Source: Nesterenkonia sp. F
Lineage (GTDB): Bacteria > Actinomycetota > Actinomycetes > Actinomycetales > Micrococcaceae
Length of the DNA: 40,659 nucleotides
Direction of reading: 5' to 3'
Assembly: GCF_000220985.1 (NCBI RefSeq)
Contig: NZ_AFRW01000123.1
Coordinates: 1-40,659, forward strand
Made by a program: the position numbers and the translations under genes. The notes under the pieces were generated by a model. The model was given only the letters and a program-made list of their open reading frames with translations, had not been told where the DNA came from and did no database searches. This document shows, piece after piece, positions 16,848 through 25,839 of the stretch (within the stretch, counting starts at the first letter, position 1; the number at the start of each line of letters is the position of its first letter).

Positions 16848-17243
16848 CTACTTGTTGCGGCCGAAGCCGAAGAATCCGCCGCCGGATTTTCCGGATCCGG
16901 AGTCGGAGTCGTCGTCGCCGCCCTGCAGCTCCTCGTAGATCTCCTTGCACTCGGGGCAGACCGGGAATCGCTGCGGGTCGCGGGAGGGCACCCAGACCTT
17001 GCCGCAGAGGGCGACGACGGCGTCGCCCTCCAGCGCGGACTCCATGATGCGGTCCTTCTTCACGTAGTGGGAGAACCGCTCGTGGTCGCCGGGCTCGGCC
17101 TGCTGCTCCTGCTGCTCCCGCTCGATCGTGGCGGCGCCGCCGGAGGACGGCGCGGCGTCCGGGTCGGCGGTGTGCAGACGGACGTCGAGGTCCTCCTGGC
17201 CGGAGACCTCGGCGGCGGAGTGGCTGTGCGCATGAACCATCAT
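16848..17243 (-). CDS. DUF3039 family zinc-binding protein
   Basis: DUF3039 proteins are small actinobacterial proteins of unknown function. The core RFSHYVKKDRIMESAL, VVALCGKVWVP and RFPVCPECKEIYEEL is intact; the three cysteines (one in ALCGK, two in CPEC) plus a histidine are a likely zinc site. A low-complexity N-terminus and a Gly/Ser/Asp-rich tail flank it. I choose the ATG at 17243: TAGAAT ends seven bases before it, so the mRNA probably starts there, whereas the upstream in-frame ATG at 17252 overlaps the -10 box and could not be translated from that transcript. The product has about 131 residues. Confidence 0.88.
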   Translation of the reverse strand: MMVHAHSHSAAEVSGQEDLDVRLHTADPDAAPSSGGAATIEREQQEQQAEPGDHERFSHYVKKDRIMESALEGDAVVALCGKVWVPSRDPQRFPVCPECKEIYEELQGGDDDSDSGSGKSGGGFFGFGRNK

Positions 17244-17250
17244 GTCCCCC

Positions 17251-17256
17251 ATTCTA
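17251..17256 (-). promoter_or_regulatory. -10 box TAGAAT of the DUF3039 gene
   Basis: TAGAAT followed by seven bases and ATG-ATG, the same layout as clpS; no Shine-Dalgarno sequence between them. Supports a leaderless transcript and decides the start codon. Confidence 0.6.
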
Positions 17257-17330
17257 CCGGCCCGCGGCGACTCGGCGAGATCCGGTGCGGACGCAGACCT
17301 CCGGTCCCGGTCTCACCAGCCTCACCGGTC

Positions 17331-18338
17331 TCAGTGCTCCAGGACGATCTTGCCGACGTGGCGTCCAGACTCCTGGTGCCGGAAGGCCTCAGCCATCTGC
17401 GCCAGCTCGAAGCTGCTGTCGATCAGCGGACGGATGCCGGTGGTCTCCAGCGCCCGGACCAGCTGCTGCTGATGCGCCCGGCTGCCGACGGCGACTCCGT
17501 GCAGCGTGGCCTGCCGGCCCAGCAGCGCACCGGTGGGCACCTCGCCGGTCACCCCGGTGAGCACGCCGATCTGCCAGATGTCGCCGCCGACGGCGACGGC
17601 CTGCAGCGACTGCGGCAGCGTCCCGGCGCCGCCGACCTCGACGACGTGGTCGACGCCGCGGCCGTCGGTGAGCTCGCGGACTCGGCGCCCCCACTCGGGG
17701 TGCTCGGTCCGGTCGATGGTCGCCCCGGCGCCGAGCTCCTCGAGCCGACGCCGCTTCGCCTCCGAGGAGGTGGTGGCGATGACCTCGGCGCCCATGGCGC
17801 GAGCGATCTGCAGCGCGATGATCGACACGCCGCCGGTGCCCAGCACCAGCACCGACTGGCCGGCACTGAGCCCGCCGTCGGCCACCAGCGAGCGCCAGGC
17901 GGTGACCCCTGCCGTGGGCAGCGTCGCGGCCTCAGCATGGCTCCAGCCGGCCGGCGCACGGGTGAAGGAGGTCGCCGGCCGGACCACGATCTGCTGGCCG
18001 AAGCCGTCGATCCCGTCGCCGGGCACTTGGGAGAACTCTCCTGTGGTCGGCGGCCCGTCGAGCCAGGTGGTGAAGAAGGTCGAGACCACGGCGTCGCCGA
18101 CGACGAACGCCTCGACGCCGGCTCCGACGGCCTCGACCTCGCCGGCGCCGTCGGCCATCGGCACGCGTCCGGAGGCAGTGGGCATCAAGCCGGCGACGAT
18201 CGCGTAGTCGTGGAAGTTCAACGAGCTGGCGTGCACGCGCACGCGGATCTCGCCGGGTCCGGGCTCTCCCGGATCGACGACGTCCTCGACGACGAGACGG
18301 TCGAGTCCGGCGGAATCGGGGACGGTGACACGGCGCAT
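17331..18338 (-). CDS. Zinc-type alcohol dehydrogenase / quinone reductase-like protein (MDR)
   Basis: The 335-residue protein belongs to the medium-chain dehydrogenase/reductase superfamily. It has the GroES-like start with ASSLNFHDYAIVAG, the catalytic-domain GAGVEAFVVGDAV, and the NADP-binding VLVLGTGGVSIIALQIARAMGAEVIATTSS. The Cys/His ligands of zinc alcohol dehydrogenases are absent in the catalytic loop (N-F-H-D-Y instead), so a zinc-free quinone-oxidoreductase-like enzyme is more likely. The ATG is preceded by AGAGGA at nine bases. It lies 168 bases after the ABC permease stop, with two hairpins between, so it may have its own promoter. Substrate unknown. Confidence 0.88.
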   Translation of the reverse strand: MRRVTVPDSAGLDRLVVEDVVDPGEPGPGEIRVRVHASSLNFHDYAIVAGLMPTASGRVPMADGAGEVEAVGAGVEAFVVGDAVVSTFFTTWLDGPPTTGEFSQVPGDGIDGFGQQIVVRPATSFTRAPAGWSHAEAATLPTAGVTAWRSLVADGGLSAGQSVLVLGTGGVSIIALQIARAMGAEVIATTSSEAKRRRLEELGAGATIDRTEHPEWGRRVRELTDGRGVDHVVEVGGAGTLPQSLQAVAVGGDIWQIGVLTGVTGEVPTGALLGRQATLHGVAVGSRAHQQQLVRALETTGIRPLIDSSFELAQMAEAFRHQESGRHVGKIVLEH

Positions 18339-18378
18339 GGGGGTATTCCTCTCGTGCAGGAGACGACGGCGGACCTCA

Positions 18379-18427
18379 CCGGACGGCGACGTCCGTCCGG
18401 GCCAACAGCGCCCGCGGCGACGCTGTT
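18379..18427 (-). terminator. Two hairpins between ABC permease and dehydrogenase genes
   Basis: CCGGACGG-CGACGT-CCGTCCGG (18379-18400) and AACAGCG/CGCTGTT (18404-18427) are perfect stems. They lie after the permease stop on the minus strand and probably end the ABC operon. Confidence 0.6.
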
Positions 18428-18506
18428 CCTGCGCTCCCGCTCCCACGACTCGCCCGAGCCGGCGTCGGCCGTCGCACCGTCCACGCCGGCTGCGGCCGAC
18501 TCGCCG

Positions 18507-20158
18507 TCAGTCGCTGACCTGCTGGAAGAGCTCGGGCTGGTGCCGGTCATAGACGCGGGCGCCGAGCCGGATGCCCAGGATGAGCAGCCCGAGGCCCTTG
18601 AGCAGCGTCACGGCGAGGAGCACCGGCACCAGCCAGTCGAGCTCGGCGAACATCCAGACGATCCAGAGCACGAGCTCGGGAAGCATCGTGGCCGCCATGA
18701 CCACCATGGAGCCGAGCTGCACCATCATGGTGCGCCCCGCGGCCCCGGGCGGCTGCTTGAACGGGCTGTCGCCGGGCCGCGGCACCGGATAGGTGAAGCG
18801 CGCCGAGACCAGGCTGGAGATCCCTGTGGAGGCGAGGAGCAGTCCCAGACTGACCGCGGTGGTCAGCACCACCGCCGTCGCGTCGCCGACCAGGGCCGCG
18901 GGCACGATGGCGGCGATCAGCGTCGCGGGCACCGCGAAGGCCAGCAGCGCGAGCGCCCGGCCCAGCCGATCGTCGATCCCCCGCACTCCGGCGGTGACGT
19001 GCAGGCTGAAGGCCGAATGGTCGTAGGAGACGTCGGCCGAGATCCCGAAGCCCAGCATGAACGCGACGAGCAGACCCAGTCCGTAGAGCGTCCAGTCGGC
19101 CTGGCTCTGCAGATGCAGCATCACCGCGACGGCCACCAGGCCGGGCAGCACGATCAGCGAGCCGCCGTAGCGCGGATCGCGCATCCAGTAGATCAGCGCC
19201 CGCGCCGCGACGGCCGCCCAGGGCCGGTCCGGGACCAGGCCCAGCACCCCGAGCCCACGCCGGCCTGCGGAGCGCGAGGCCGCCGGAGGACGGGGGCGCT
19301 CGGTGATCCGCACCAGCCCCGCCCGGATGACGAGTAGCGCGACGGCCATCGTGGCGACCACGATCACCAGCCGCAGGCCGACGGCGGCCCAGTCGCCGGC
19401 GGCGACGTCGGCAGGCACCGCGGCGGCCGCGCCCAGCGGCGTGGCCGCCAGCACTGTGGTGATCGTCGGCAGCGCGTCGGCCAGCGTGTCGAAGGAGTTC
19501 TGCACGGCAGTGGTGATCGGCCAGATCATCACCGCGAGGCCCACGCCGAGCACCGCGAACAGGTCGCGCGCGCGGCGTCCGGAGAACCAGGCGCTGGCCG
19601 CGGTCGTCGCGGCCTGGCTGAGCAGGCTGAGCATGCCCAGCAGCACCGGGGCCATGACCAGCGCGGCGAGCATCGCCCCCGGATCGGCGCGCCAGTACAG
19701 GATGTGGCCGGCCTGCCAGAGCAGGGTGAGCACGGTGGAGATGGAGACCAGCCCGCAGAGCACCAGTGCGAGGACGAGCTGCCTCCGGCCGATGCCTAGG
19801 GGATCAGCTGACGCGGATCGATCACGCTGTCGCCACCGGTGAGGAAGAGCGGCACCAGCACCCAGATCAGCGTCGCTCCGGCGCCGAGCAGCACGGAGAC
19901 CGTCGCCCGGGTGTCGACGGGGACCTCCTGACCGCCGGCGAACCCCAGGCCCCCCGCGATCATGCCCACCACGCCCAGTCCGTAGAGCAGCGCGAAGATC
20001 GTGCCGACGATCTGCCAGGTCGAGCGCATCATGCCGTTGCCCAGCAGCCGCAGCTTCAGCCGCAGGATGGTGGCGATCATGCTCGGCGGCCTCGTCGGTC
20101 CCGTCGGAACCGTCGGAACCCTCGGAGCGGCCTCGGACGGGGTCACAGGCGCAGCCAC
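18507..20158 (-). CDS. ABC-2 type exporter permease, one-base frameshift as given
   Basis: This is the membrane subunit of the exporter encoded with the ATPase at 20143-21000. It is about 550 residues with roughly 11-12 hydrophobic segments and no substrate-binding protein, as in drug or lantibiotic-type exporters. The N-terminal frame (MIATILRLKLRLLGN onward) stops at 19796, and the family continues in another frame from LGIGRRQLVLALVL; adding one base to the G run at 19799-19802 joins them as DPRQLIPLGIGRRQL. The GTG at 20158 overlaps the ATPase gene by 16 bases and has AGGAG five bases upstream; an in-frame GTG at 20146 (GTGA) is the alternative. Substrate cannot be read from the sequence. 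Confidence 0.85.
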
Positions 20159-21000
20159 GAGAGCTCCTCTCCCCCGCCTTCGGCGCCGACGAGTTCGACG
20201 AAGCGGCTCTCCAGATCAGCCTCGCCGCGGACCTCGTCGGTGGTGCCGGCGTCGAGCAGCCGCCCGTCGGCGATGATCCCGACATGGCTGCACATCCGCT
20301 GGACCAGGTCCATCACATGCGAGGAGAGGATGACTGTGCCGCCGGAGGCGACGTAGCTGTCCAGCAGTCCGCGGATGGTCCGAGCCGAGACCGGGTCGAC
20401 GGCCTCGAAGGGCTCGTCGAGCACCAGCAGCTGCGGGGCGTGGATCATCGCCGAGGCCAGGCCGATCTTCTTCGTCATGCCGGCCGAGTAGTCGGCGACG
20501 AGCTTGCCGGCGGCGTCGGCGAGCCCGAGCACCTGCAGCAGGTCCTCGGTGCGTTCGGAGACGGTGGCGCGGTCCATCCCGCGCAGCAGCCCGGAGTAGG
20601 TGACCAGCTGCCGGCCGGTGAGCTTGGTGAACAGCAGCACGCCGTCGGCGAGCACGCCCATGGCCTGCTTGGCCCGCTGCGGGGAAGCCCAGACGTCGAC
20701 GTCGCCGACGGCGGCATACCCGGAGTCGGGCCGCAGCAGACCGGTGGCCATCGACAGCGTGGTCGTCTTGCCCGCACCGTTGGGGCCCACGAAGCCGTAG
20801 AACGAGCCGCGCGGCACGGCCATGTCCAGCGCGTCGACGGCGAGCGTGTCGCCGAAGCGTTTGGTCAGCCCGTTCAGGGTGAGCGCCGGCGTCTCGCCGG
20901 TCGCTCCGCCGGACAGATCGGAGGGTGCCGGTGCGGCGGAGTGCTGAGGGCCCGCGGCGGTCGACGTCGCCGACGAGCCGGACGGTGGCATGCTCATCAT
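20143..21000 (-). CDS. ABC transporter ATP-binding protein
   Basis: The 285-residue protein is the ATPase of an exporter. Walker A is VGPNGAGKTTTL; the signature region reads YSAGMTKKIGLASAM, with A in place of the second S/G of LSGGQ as seen in several exporter ATPases; Walker B is LLVLDEPFEAVDP; the H-loop is VILSSHVMD. About 50 residues of Ala/Pro/Ser-rich lead precede the domain. Of the clustered ATGs (21000, 20997, 20991) I take 21000, since TAGTCT ends seven bases before it. Coupled by overlap to the permease. Confidence 0.92.
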   Translation of the reverse strand: MMSMPPSGSSATSTAAGPQHSAAPAPSDLSGGATGETPALTLNGLTKRFGDTLAVDALDMAVPRGSFYGFVGPNGAGKTTTLSMATGLLRPDSGYAAVGDVDVWASPQRAKQAMGVLADGVLLFTKLTGRQLVTYSGLLRGMDRATVSERTEDLLQVLGLADAAGKLVADYSAGMTKKIGLASAMIHAPQLLVLDEPFEAVDPVSARTIRGLLDSYVASGGTVILSSHVMDLVQRMCSHVGIIADGRLLDAGTTDEVRGEADLESRFVELVGAEGGGEELSWLRL

Positions 21001-21007
21001 GTCCGGC

Positions 21008-21013
21008 AGACTA
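21008..21013 (-). promoter_or_regulatory. -10 box TAGTCT of the ABC exporter operon
   Basis: TAGTCT, seven bases, then ATG; no ribosome-binding sequence. Same layout as clpS and DUF3039, consistent with a leaderless mRNA. Confidence 0.5.
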
Positions 21014-21095
21014 GGCCATGCGAACGAGCATGCCATCCGTCGCAGGGATGATCCCGCCGGATCGGCGCCTCACCGGTGTCCGCTCGTCCCGCCCC

Positions 21096-22127
21096 TCAGA
21101 ACAGCGCGCGGGCGAGCTGCTGCCGCGACTTGTTCACCCGCGGGTCGGAGTCGCCGACGATCGAGTACAGCTCGACCAGATGCGCCCGGGCCGTCTCCCG
21201 GTCCTCGCCGGGGTGCTGCTGGATGAAGCGCACGAGTCGGGCGAAGGCGTCCTCCACATGGCCGCCCAGCACGTCGACGTCGGCCACGGTCGTCTGGGCG
21301 TCGACGTCGTCCGGCGCGTCGGCGGCCGCGCGGCGGACCTGCTCGACGTCGACGTCCTGGGTGCGCTTCATGAGCTTCACCCGGGCCAGGCCGAGCGTGG
21401 CGTCCTCGTCGGCGGGCTTCTGCCGAAGCGCCTCCTCGTAGGCGGCGATCGCGTCGTCCAGGTCCCCGGCTTCGAGGGCGTCATGGGCCTTCTGATGCTC
21501 CGGCGGCAGCTCCGGCTCCGCCTCGGTGCCGCCTGCGGCTCGAGCGGACTGCGGCGGCAGCACCTCGGTCATGCCGTTCTGCGTCGCGGCCTGGACCAGC
21601 TGCGGAACCAGCTGATCCAGCTGCTCGGCCGGCACCGAGGAGTCGAACTCGCCGACGGGACGACCGCCGAGGAAGGCAGTGGCCACCGGCACCTGGTCGG
21701 CGCCCTGAGCCTGGGCGATCTCCGGGCTGGAAGCGTCGATCTCGGCCATCAGCACGCGCCCCTGCTGGGCGTCGACCGCGTCCTCAAGCCGGGTGCGCAT
21801 CTGTTCGGAGGCGTCGTCGGCACCGTGGATCAGCACGATCACCGGTGCCTGCGACGAGAGCTGCACGACCTGCTGCAGCTGCTGGGCCTGCACGGCGATC
21901 ACCCAGCTGTCGGCGCCCTGACCGCCGCCGGAGGCGGCCGGCTGCTGCGCCGCCTGCGGCGCCGGCCGGCTCGCTCGACTCTGCTGGCCCTGCTGGCCGC
22001 CGGCCAACGACGAGAGGTCGACGGCGCCGCGCGAATCGACTCCGCGCGGTTCATCGGCGCCGCCGGCGGGCGCGGCGCCGGCGCGCGGGTCTGCGGAACG
22101 CGGGTCCTCGGGTCCGGGCTGGGTCAC
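21096..22127 (-). CDS. CnoX/YbbN-like thioredoxin-fold TPR protein
   Basis: The 343-residue protein has a disordered Gln/Ala/Gly-rich lead (about 70 residues), a thioredoxin-fold domain (about 75-185: QLSSQAPVIVLIHGADD, VLMAEIDASSPEIAQAQG, VPVATAFLGGRPVGEF) and C-terminal tetratricopeptide-like helices (HQKAHDALEAGDLDDAIAAY onward). The active-site WCxxC is missing: IHGADDAS stands at that position and the protein has no cysteine in this region. That matches CnoX-type holdases/co-chaperones rather than redox thioredoxins. GTG start with AGGAGAG seven bases upstream. Confidence 0.87.
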   Translation of the reverse strand: MTQPGPEDPRSADPRAGAAPAGGADEPRGVDSRGAVDLSSLAGGQQGQQSRASRPAPQAAQQPAASGGGQGADSWVIAVQAQQLQQVVQLSSQAPVIVLIHGADDASEQMRTRLEDAVDAQQGRVLMAEIDASSPEIAQAQGADQVPVATAFLGGRPVGEFDSSVPAEQLDQLVPQLVQAATQNGMTEVLPPQSARAAGGTEAEPELPPEHQKAHDALEAGDLDDAIAAYEEALRQKPADEDATLGLARVKLMKRTQDVDVEQVRRAAADAPDDVDAQTTVADVDVLGGHVEDAFARLVRFIQQHPGEDRETARAHLVELYSIVGDSDPRVNKSRQQLARALF

Positions 22128-22206
22128 GGGGCACTCTCCTGTGCTGCTGGTCGTCTCTGCTGGGATCCTGCTCTGCGGGAATCCGGCCGACCGGGCGCCG
22201 TGCGCC

Positions 22207-24168
22207 TCAGTCGTGGATGGTCACATCACTCACGATAGTATCCACGCCCAACACAGACATATCCTGCTCCTCGTCCGCGGGGATGTGCAGGATCATCCCC
22301 TCGCGGCTGATCACGTCGGCATCGGCGTCGGTGGAGCTGGTGCCGGCGATGTCGGCGGCCACCGGGGAGTCGAAGTTCACCTCGGCCCCCTCCTCGGGAC
22401 GGAGCTGCATGGTCGAGTCGAAGCTGCCCACCGCGATCGCGGAGCCGTCCGGCAGACGCAGGGCAGTCAGGTCCGACACCAGCGGTCGGGTGTAGTCGAC
22501 CTCCACGTCCTCGGCGTTCTCGGCGACCTCCTCCTCGTAGGCGTGCAGGTCCTCGATGTACGCGTTGTCGGCGACATAGTTGCCGAAGTAGTACTCCTCG
22601 TTGTTGAGGTAGACCGCGGTGTGGATCAGCGAATGCTCGGGCGAGAAGGCCGCGGCGTCCTCGTCGGGGCCGATCGGCGACACCCCGCCCTCCTCGACGC
22701 CGATGGCCGGGAACTCGGCGCCGGGCATCATCGTCACCGCCTGGCGCACCTTGTAGTTGCTGCGCGCCGTGTGCTGCTCCAGCGCCAGCACCTGGTTGGT
22801 CTCGGAGTCCTCGGAGGTGGTGATGGCCACCGCCTGCCGCGGGAACTCGCTCGAGGAGGTCACCGCCGCGGCGAGGATCTCGGTGCCGATCGGCTCCGGC
22901 GCCGGCTCGGAATCGTCGATCTCCTGATTCCGATAGGTCAGCTTGCGCATGTCGTAGGCGTTGCCCCCGAAGCGCGTCATCAGCTGCTCGGGGTCGCCTG
23001 CCTCGTCGCCGGCCGCCGCGGCCTCGGAGATCTCGCCGAGGATGCGCTCGAGCTGGCTGTGCAGCAGCACCGAGTACTCTCCCTCGGACGCTGCGGGCTC
23101 CTCCTCGCCGGACTCCGCGGACTCGGCCGAGGCGCTCGATGAGCCGCTCGGCTCCGCGGAGCTCGCGGCGAGGACGCCGTCGGCGCCCGGCACCGCCGGA
23201 GCGAGGGCGACGGCGACCGCGGCGAGCGTGCCCACCGCCGGCCGCCGGGTCCACCACGTACGACGGCCGTGGCCGTCGGCGTCCTCCTCCGAATCCTCGC
23301 CGGGACTGTCTCCGGCCTGGTCCTCGGTCTGGTCCTCGGTCTGCTCCTCGGCAACCGGCACAGCGGTCTCCTCCGTCTCGTGATGCGTCTCGGAATGCGT
23401 CTCAGGCTCCGCCTCGGGGTCGGTCTCGAGCTCCTGCTGCTCGTCGTGGAGCCCTTCGCCCGCGGCGGTCTCCTCGCCACGGCCTGCAGCCCCGGCGGCC
23501 CCGGCAGACTCTGCGGCGTCCTCCCGGCGCGCCTCGCGATCCTCGCCGCGCCGCCGGCGGTCCCGGGCCAGCGCCCGGTAGAAGAGCGCCAGGGCCAGCA
23601 GGATGAGCACGGCGCCGACCACGATCAGCACCACCGGGATGGTCTGGTCGTGCTCCTGCGCGACCGAGACCTCGACGTCGGTCGGCGCGGCCTGTTCGCC
23701 GTCGCGGAAGATCAGCAGCGCCCAGTCGCCCGAATCGTCAGGCACGGACCAGCGATACTGCAGAGGACCCTCGGCCTGCTCCTCGGCGGCCCAGAGATCG
23801 GAGCCGGAGGGGTCCGGGACGGTCGATTCGCCGTCGACGTGCTCGCCGACCATCTGCGGCGCCTCGTCCTCGCCGCCCTCCTCGAGCCCGGTGATGCGGT
23901 TGTGCGCGGCATCCCCGATCCACGCCTCGACGTCGCCCTCGCGGGCCAGCGCCAGCGAATACTCGCCCTCGGCGTCGACGGTCAGATCCTCCCGGCCCGC
24001 CGCGGGATCGACGACGCCGTCGGTGACCACGGTCAGCGGCGCCTCCTCCAGCGAGGCGGACTCGGCCACGACGGAGTCCTCGGGAGCCCAGACGGTGAGC
24101 TGACCGATGCCCGCGCCGAGCGCGACGAGCCCCAGGAGGAGGGAGAGCAGGGAGGAGAGGATTCGCAC
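22207..24168 (-). CDS. Large envelope protein with three membrane segments, unknown function
   Basis: The protein is about 653 residues and I cannot name its family. Segment 1 (residues 3-25) is a signal-anchor. It is followed by an acidic outer domain of about 150 residues that looks beta-rich (DGEYSLAL, DDSGDWALLIFRDGEQ). Segment 2 (about 176-198) leads into an extremely acidic, probably disordered cytoplasmic linker (TEDQTEDQ, ETHSETHHETEE). Segment 3 (about 310-328) leads to a C-terminal outer domain of about 320 residues with YSVLLHSQLERILGEI, NAYDMRKLTYRNQE and LPDGSAIAVGSFDST. GTG at 24168 is chosen because it places the signal-anchor at the start and has AAGGA upstream. cnoX follows 79 bases later on the same strand. 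Confidence 0.75.
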   Translation of the reverse strand: MRILSSLLSLLLGLVALGAGIGQLTVWAPEDSVVAESASLEEAPLTVVTDGVVDPAAGREDLTVDAEGEYSLALAREGDVEAWIGDAAHNRITGLEEGGEDEAPQMVGEHVDGESTVPDPSGSDLWAAEEQAEGPLQYRWSVPDDSGDWALLIFRDGEQAAPTDVEVSVAQEHDQTIPVVLIVVGAVLILLALALFYRALARDRRRRGEDREARREDAAESAGAAGAAGRGEETAAGEGLHDEQQELETDPEAEPETHSETHHETEETAVPVAEEQTEDQTEDQAGDSPGEDSEEDADGHGRRTWWTRRPAVGTLAAVAVALAPAVPGADGVLAASSAEPSGSSSASAESAESGEEEPAASEGEYSVLLHSQLERILGEISEAAAAGDEAGDPEQLMTRFGGNAYDMRKLTYRNQEIDDSEPAPEPIGTEILAAAVTSSSEFPRQAVAITTSEDSETNQVLALEQHTARSNYKVRQAVTMMPGAEFPAIGVEEGGVSPIGPDEDAAAFSPEHSLIHTAVYLNNEEYYFGNYVADNAYIEDLHAYEEEVAENAEDVEVDYTRPLVSDLTALRLPDGSAIAVGSFDSTMQLRPEEGAEVNFDSPVAADIAGTSSTDADADVISREGMILHIPADEEQDMSVLGVDTIVSDVTIHD

Positions 24169-24310
24169 AGGTCGTGTGTCCTTCGATGAGACGGGGCGGA
24201 GACGAGTCGGGAGACGCCGGGGCGCCCTCCTACGGCGCCGGCTCCGCGGTCCCGTGACGGGGCCGCGCCGGACACGCACGGACTGACTGTCTCAGATGAA
24301 CAGAGACCCC

Positions 24311-24339
24311 AGGATATCGCGAGATAACGATCTGGTCAC
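24311..24339 (-). promoter_or_regulatory. Promoter of the 22207-24168 gene
   Basis: On the minus strand GTGACC (24339-24334) and TATCCT (24316-24311) are separated by exactly 17 bases in a locally AT-richer stretch. The start would be near 24304, giving a leader of about 136 bases. TATC-GCGA-GATA in the spacer forms a short palindrome. Confidence 0.55.
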
Positions 24340-24449
24340 ACTCTCGCTTCACTCCGGAGATCTCTGCAGGTCAGCTTCGCTCGCGCGGACGCAGCACACC
24401 CTCCGGGCGCGCCCCGCCCATGCTTCTCGGCCTCGACGGCGCCAGTGGC

Positions 24450-24455
24450 TAGGGT
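24450..24455 (+). promoter_or_regulatory. -10 box TAGGGT of the AI-2E transporter gene
   Basis: TAGGGT is followed by six bases and the GTG start with no ribosome site; a leaderless start is likely. Confidence 0.5.
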
Positions 24456-24461
24456 GGTGTC

Positions 24462-25814
24462 GTGGATTCCCTGCGACGAGGGCGACGCCGCATCGCCCGC
24501 CTGACGGCCCCGCTGCGCTCCCGGTTCGCGTCCGGGCGCGCGGCCCGCGCCCGGGCCGCCGACCGACGCCCGCGCTATGACGCCCACGGGCTCCCCGTCG
24601 TCGAGGAGACTCCGACCGAGGCGCACAGCGCGCCGCACCCCGGGCTCGACGGGGCCCCGGACGTCGTCGCACCCGCCTCCGGCTCGGAACGCGCCGAGGC
24701 CGAGGGCGGCGGCGACGCGGCGGCCGGGGCCGGGGCCGGGGCCGGGGCCGGGGCCACCGTCCACCATTCCACCGCCGGCGTGCTGGCACGCCCCATCTAC
24801 ACCGGCTTCATGTTCACCGTCGGTGTGGGCCTGGCGCTGCTGCTGTTCTACATCGGCCAGTCCAACACCCAGCTGCTGATCTGGATCGGCGCGGCCCTGT
24901 TCATCGCCCTCGGCCTCGACCCGATCGTCCGCGGACTGGAGCGGCTCGGCCCGCCGCGGCCGATGAGCGTGGCGATCACCATGCTCGGCTTCGTCGGCGT
25001 GCTGGCCGGCTTCCTCGCCGCCGTGATCCCCGTGGCGACCCGGCAGATGTCGACCTTCGCCCAGTCGGTGCCGGAGCTCATCGACGACATCTCGTCCTCG
25101 GACTGGTTCCGCCGCCTCGACGAGACGCTGGGCCTGCAGGATATCGTCGACCGCGAGCTCAGCCGCTTCGTCGCCGACCCGACGGCGGTGACCGATGCGC
25201 TCGGCGGGATCTTCGGCGTCGGTGCGGCCGTGCTGACCACCGGCGTCGGCCTCCTCGTGGTGCTGGTGCTGGCCCTGTACTTCCTGGCCTCGTTGCCGAC
25301 GATGAAGGCCTGGGCCTATCGGCTCGCACCCGCCTCGCGGCGGCCCCGTCTGCAGCATCTCGGCGACCGGATCCTCGATGGCGTCGGCCAGTACGTCATC
25401 GGACAGGCCTGCGTGGCCGTGCTCAACGGTCTGGTGGCCTTCGTGGCGATCCGCCTCGCCGAAGTCCCCTTCGGGGCGCTGCTCGCCGTCGTCGTCGGCA
25501 TCCTGGCCTTCATCCCGCTGGTCGGCGGGGTCACCGGCGGCGTGCTGGTCACGCTGATCGCGCTCACCGTGGACTGGCAGACGGCGCTGACCTTCGCCGT
25601 CGTCTACTTCATCTATCTGCAGATCGAGGCCTACTTCGTCTCGCCGCGCATCATGTCCCGGGCCGTACGCATCCCCGCTGCGGTGGCGGTGATCTCGGTG
25701 ATCGCCGGGGGCGCGCTGCTGGGGATCCTCGGCGCACTGATGGCCATCCCGCTGGCTGCGGCGGTGATGCTGGTCATGCGCGAGGTGCTGATCCTCCACC
25801 AGGATCGACGGTAG
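24462..25814 (+). CDS. AI-2E family transporter (YdiK/TqsA-type permease)
   Basis: This 450-residue membrane protein has the hallmarks of the family: paired N-terminal helices (IYTGFMFTVGVGLALLLFYI, LLIWIGAALFIALGLDPIV), a third helix FVGVLAGFLAAVIPV, a long extramembrane helical region (residues about 195-250), then ALYFLASLPTMKAW, the conserved GQYVIGQACVAVLNGL, VGILAFIPLVGG and the QIEAYFVSPRIMSRAV segment near the end. About 100 residues of charged, low-complexity N-terminus containing an Ala-Gly repeat precede the first helix. Such proteins export signals, Na+/H+ or peptides; the substrate cannot be told. Confidence 0.92.
   Translation: MDSLRRGRRRIARLTAPLRSRFASGRAARARAADRRPRYDAHGLPVVEETPTEAHSAPHPGLDGAPDVVAPASGSERAEAEGGGDAAAGAGAGAGAGATVHHSTAGVLARPIYTGFMFTVGVGLALLLFYIGQSNTQLLIWIGAALFIALGLDPIVRGLERLGPPRPMSVAITMLGFVGVLAGFLAAVIPVATRQMSTFAQSVPELIDDISSSDWFRRLDETLGLQDIVDRELSRFVADPTAVTDALGGIFGVGAAVLTTGVGLLVVLVLALYFLASLPTMKAWAYRLAPASRRPRLQHLGDRILDGVGQYVIGQACVAVLNGLVAFVAIRLAEVPFGALLAVVVGILAFIPLVGGVTGGVLVTLIALTVDWQTALTFAVVYFIYLQIEAYFVSPRIMSRAVRIPAAVAVISVIAGGALLGILGALMAIPLAAAVMLVMREVLILHQDRR
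24726..24755 (+). repeat. GGGGCC hexanucleotide repeat, five copies
   Basis: Five perfect GGGGCC units inside the AI-2E gene encode Ala-Gly repeats before the first membrane helix. Runs of four G at six-base spacing on the coding strand can form a G-quadruplex in DNA or RNA. Confidence 0.9.
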
Positions 25815-25818
25815 CTCC

Positions 25819-25839
25819 AGGACGCCCCGGGGACGTCCT
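25819..25839. terminator. Bidirectional terminator between AI-2E and zinc-ribbon genes
   Basis: AGGACGCCCC (25819-25828) pairs with GGGGACGTCCT (25829-25839) with one bulged A and practically no loop. It lies just after the transporter stop and overlaps the stop of the converging gene. Confidence 0.55.

Noticed and set aside
19799-19802. Programmed -1 frameshifting in the ABC permease, sbcC or the hydrolase-like gene
   Set aside because: None of the sites has a canonical X XXY YYZ slippery heptamer in the zero frame. Similar homopolymer losses in unrelated genes fit sequence error better.
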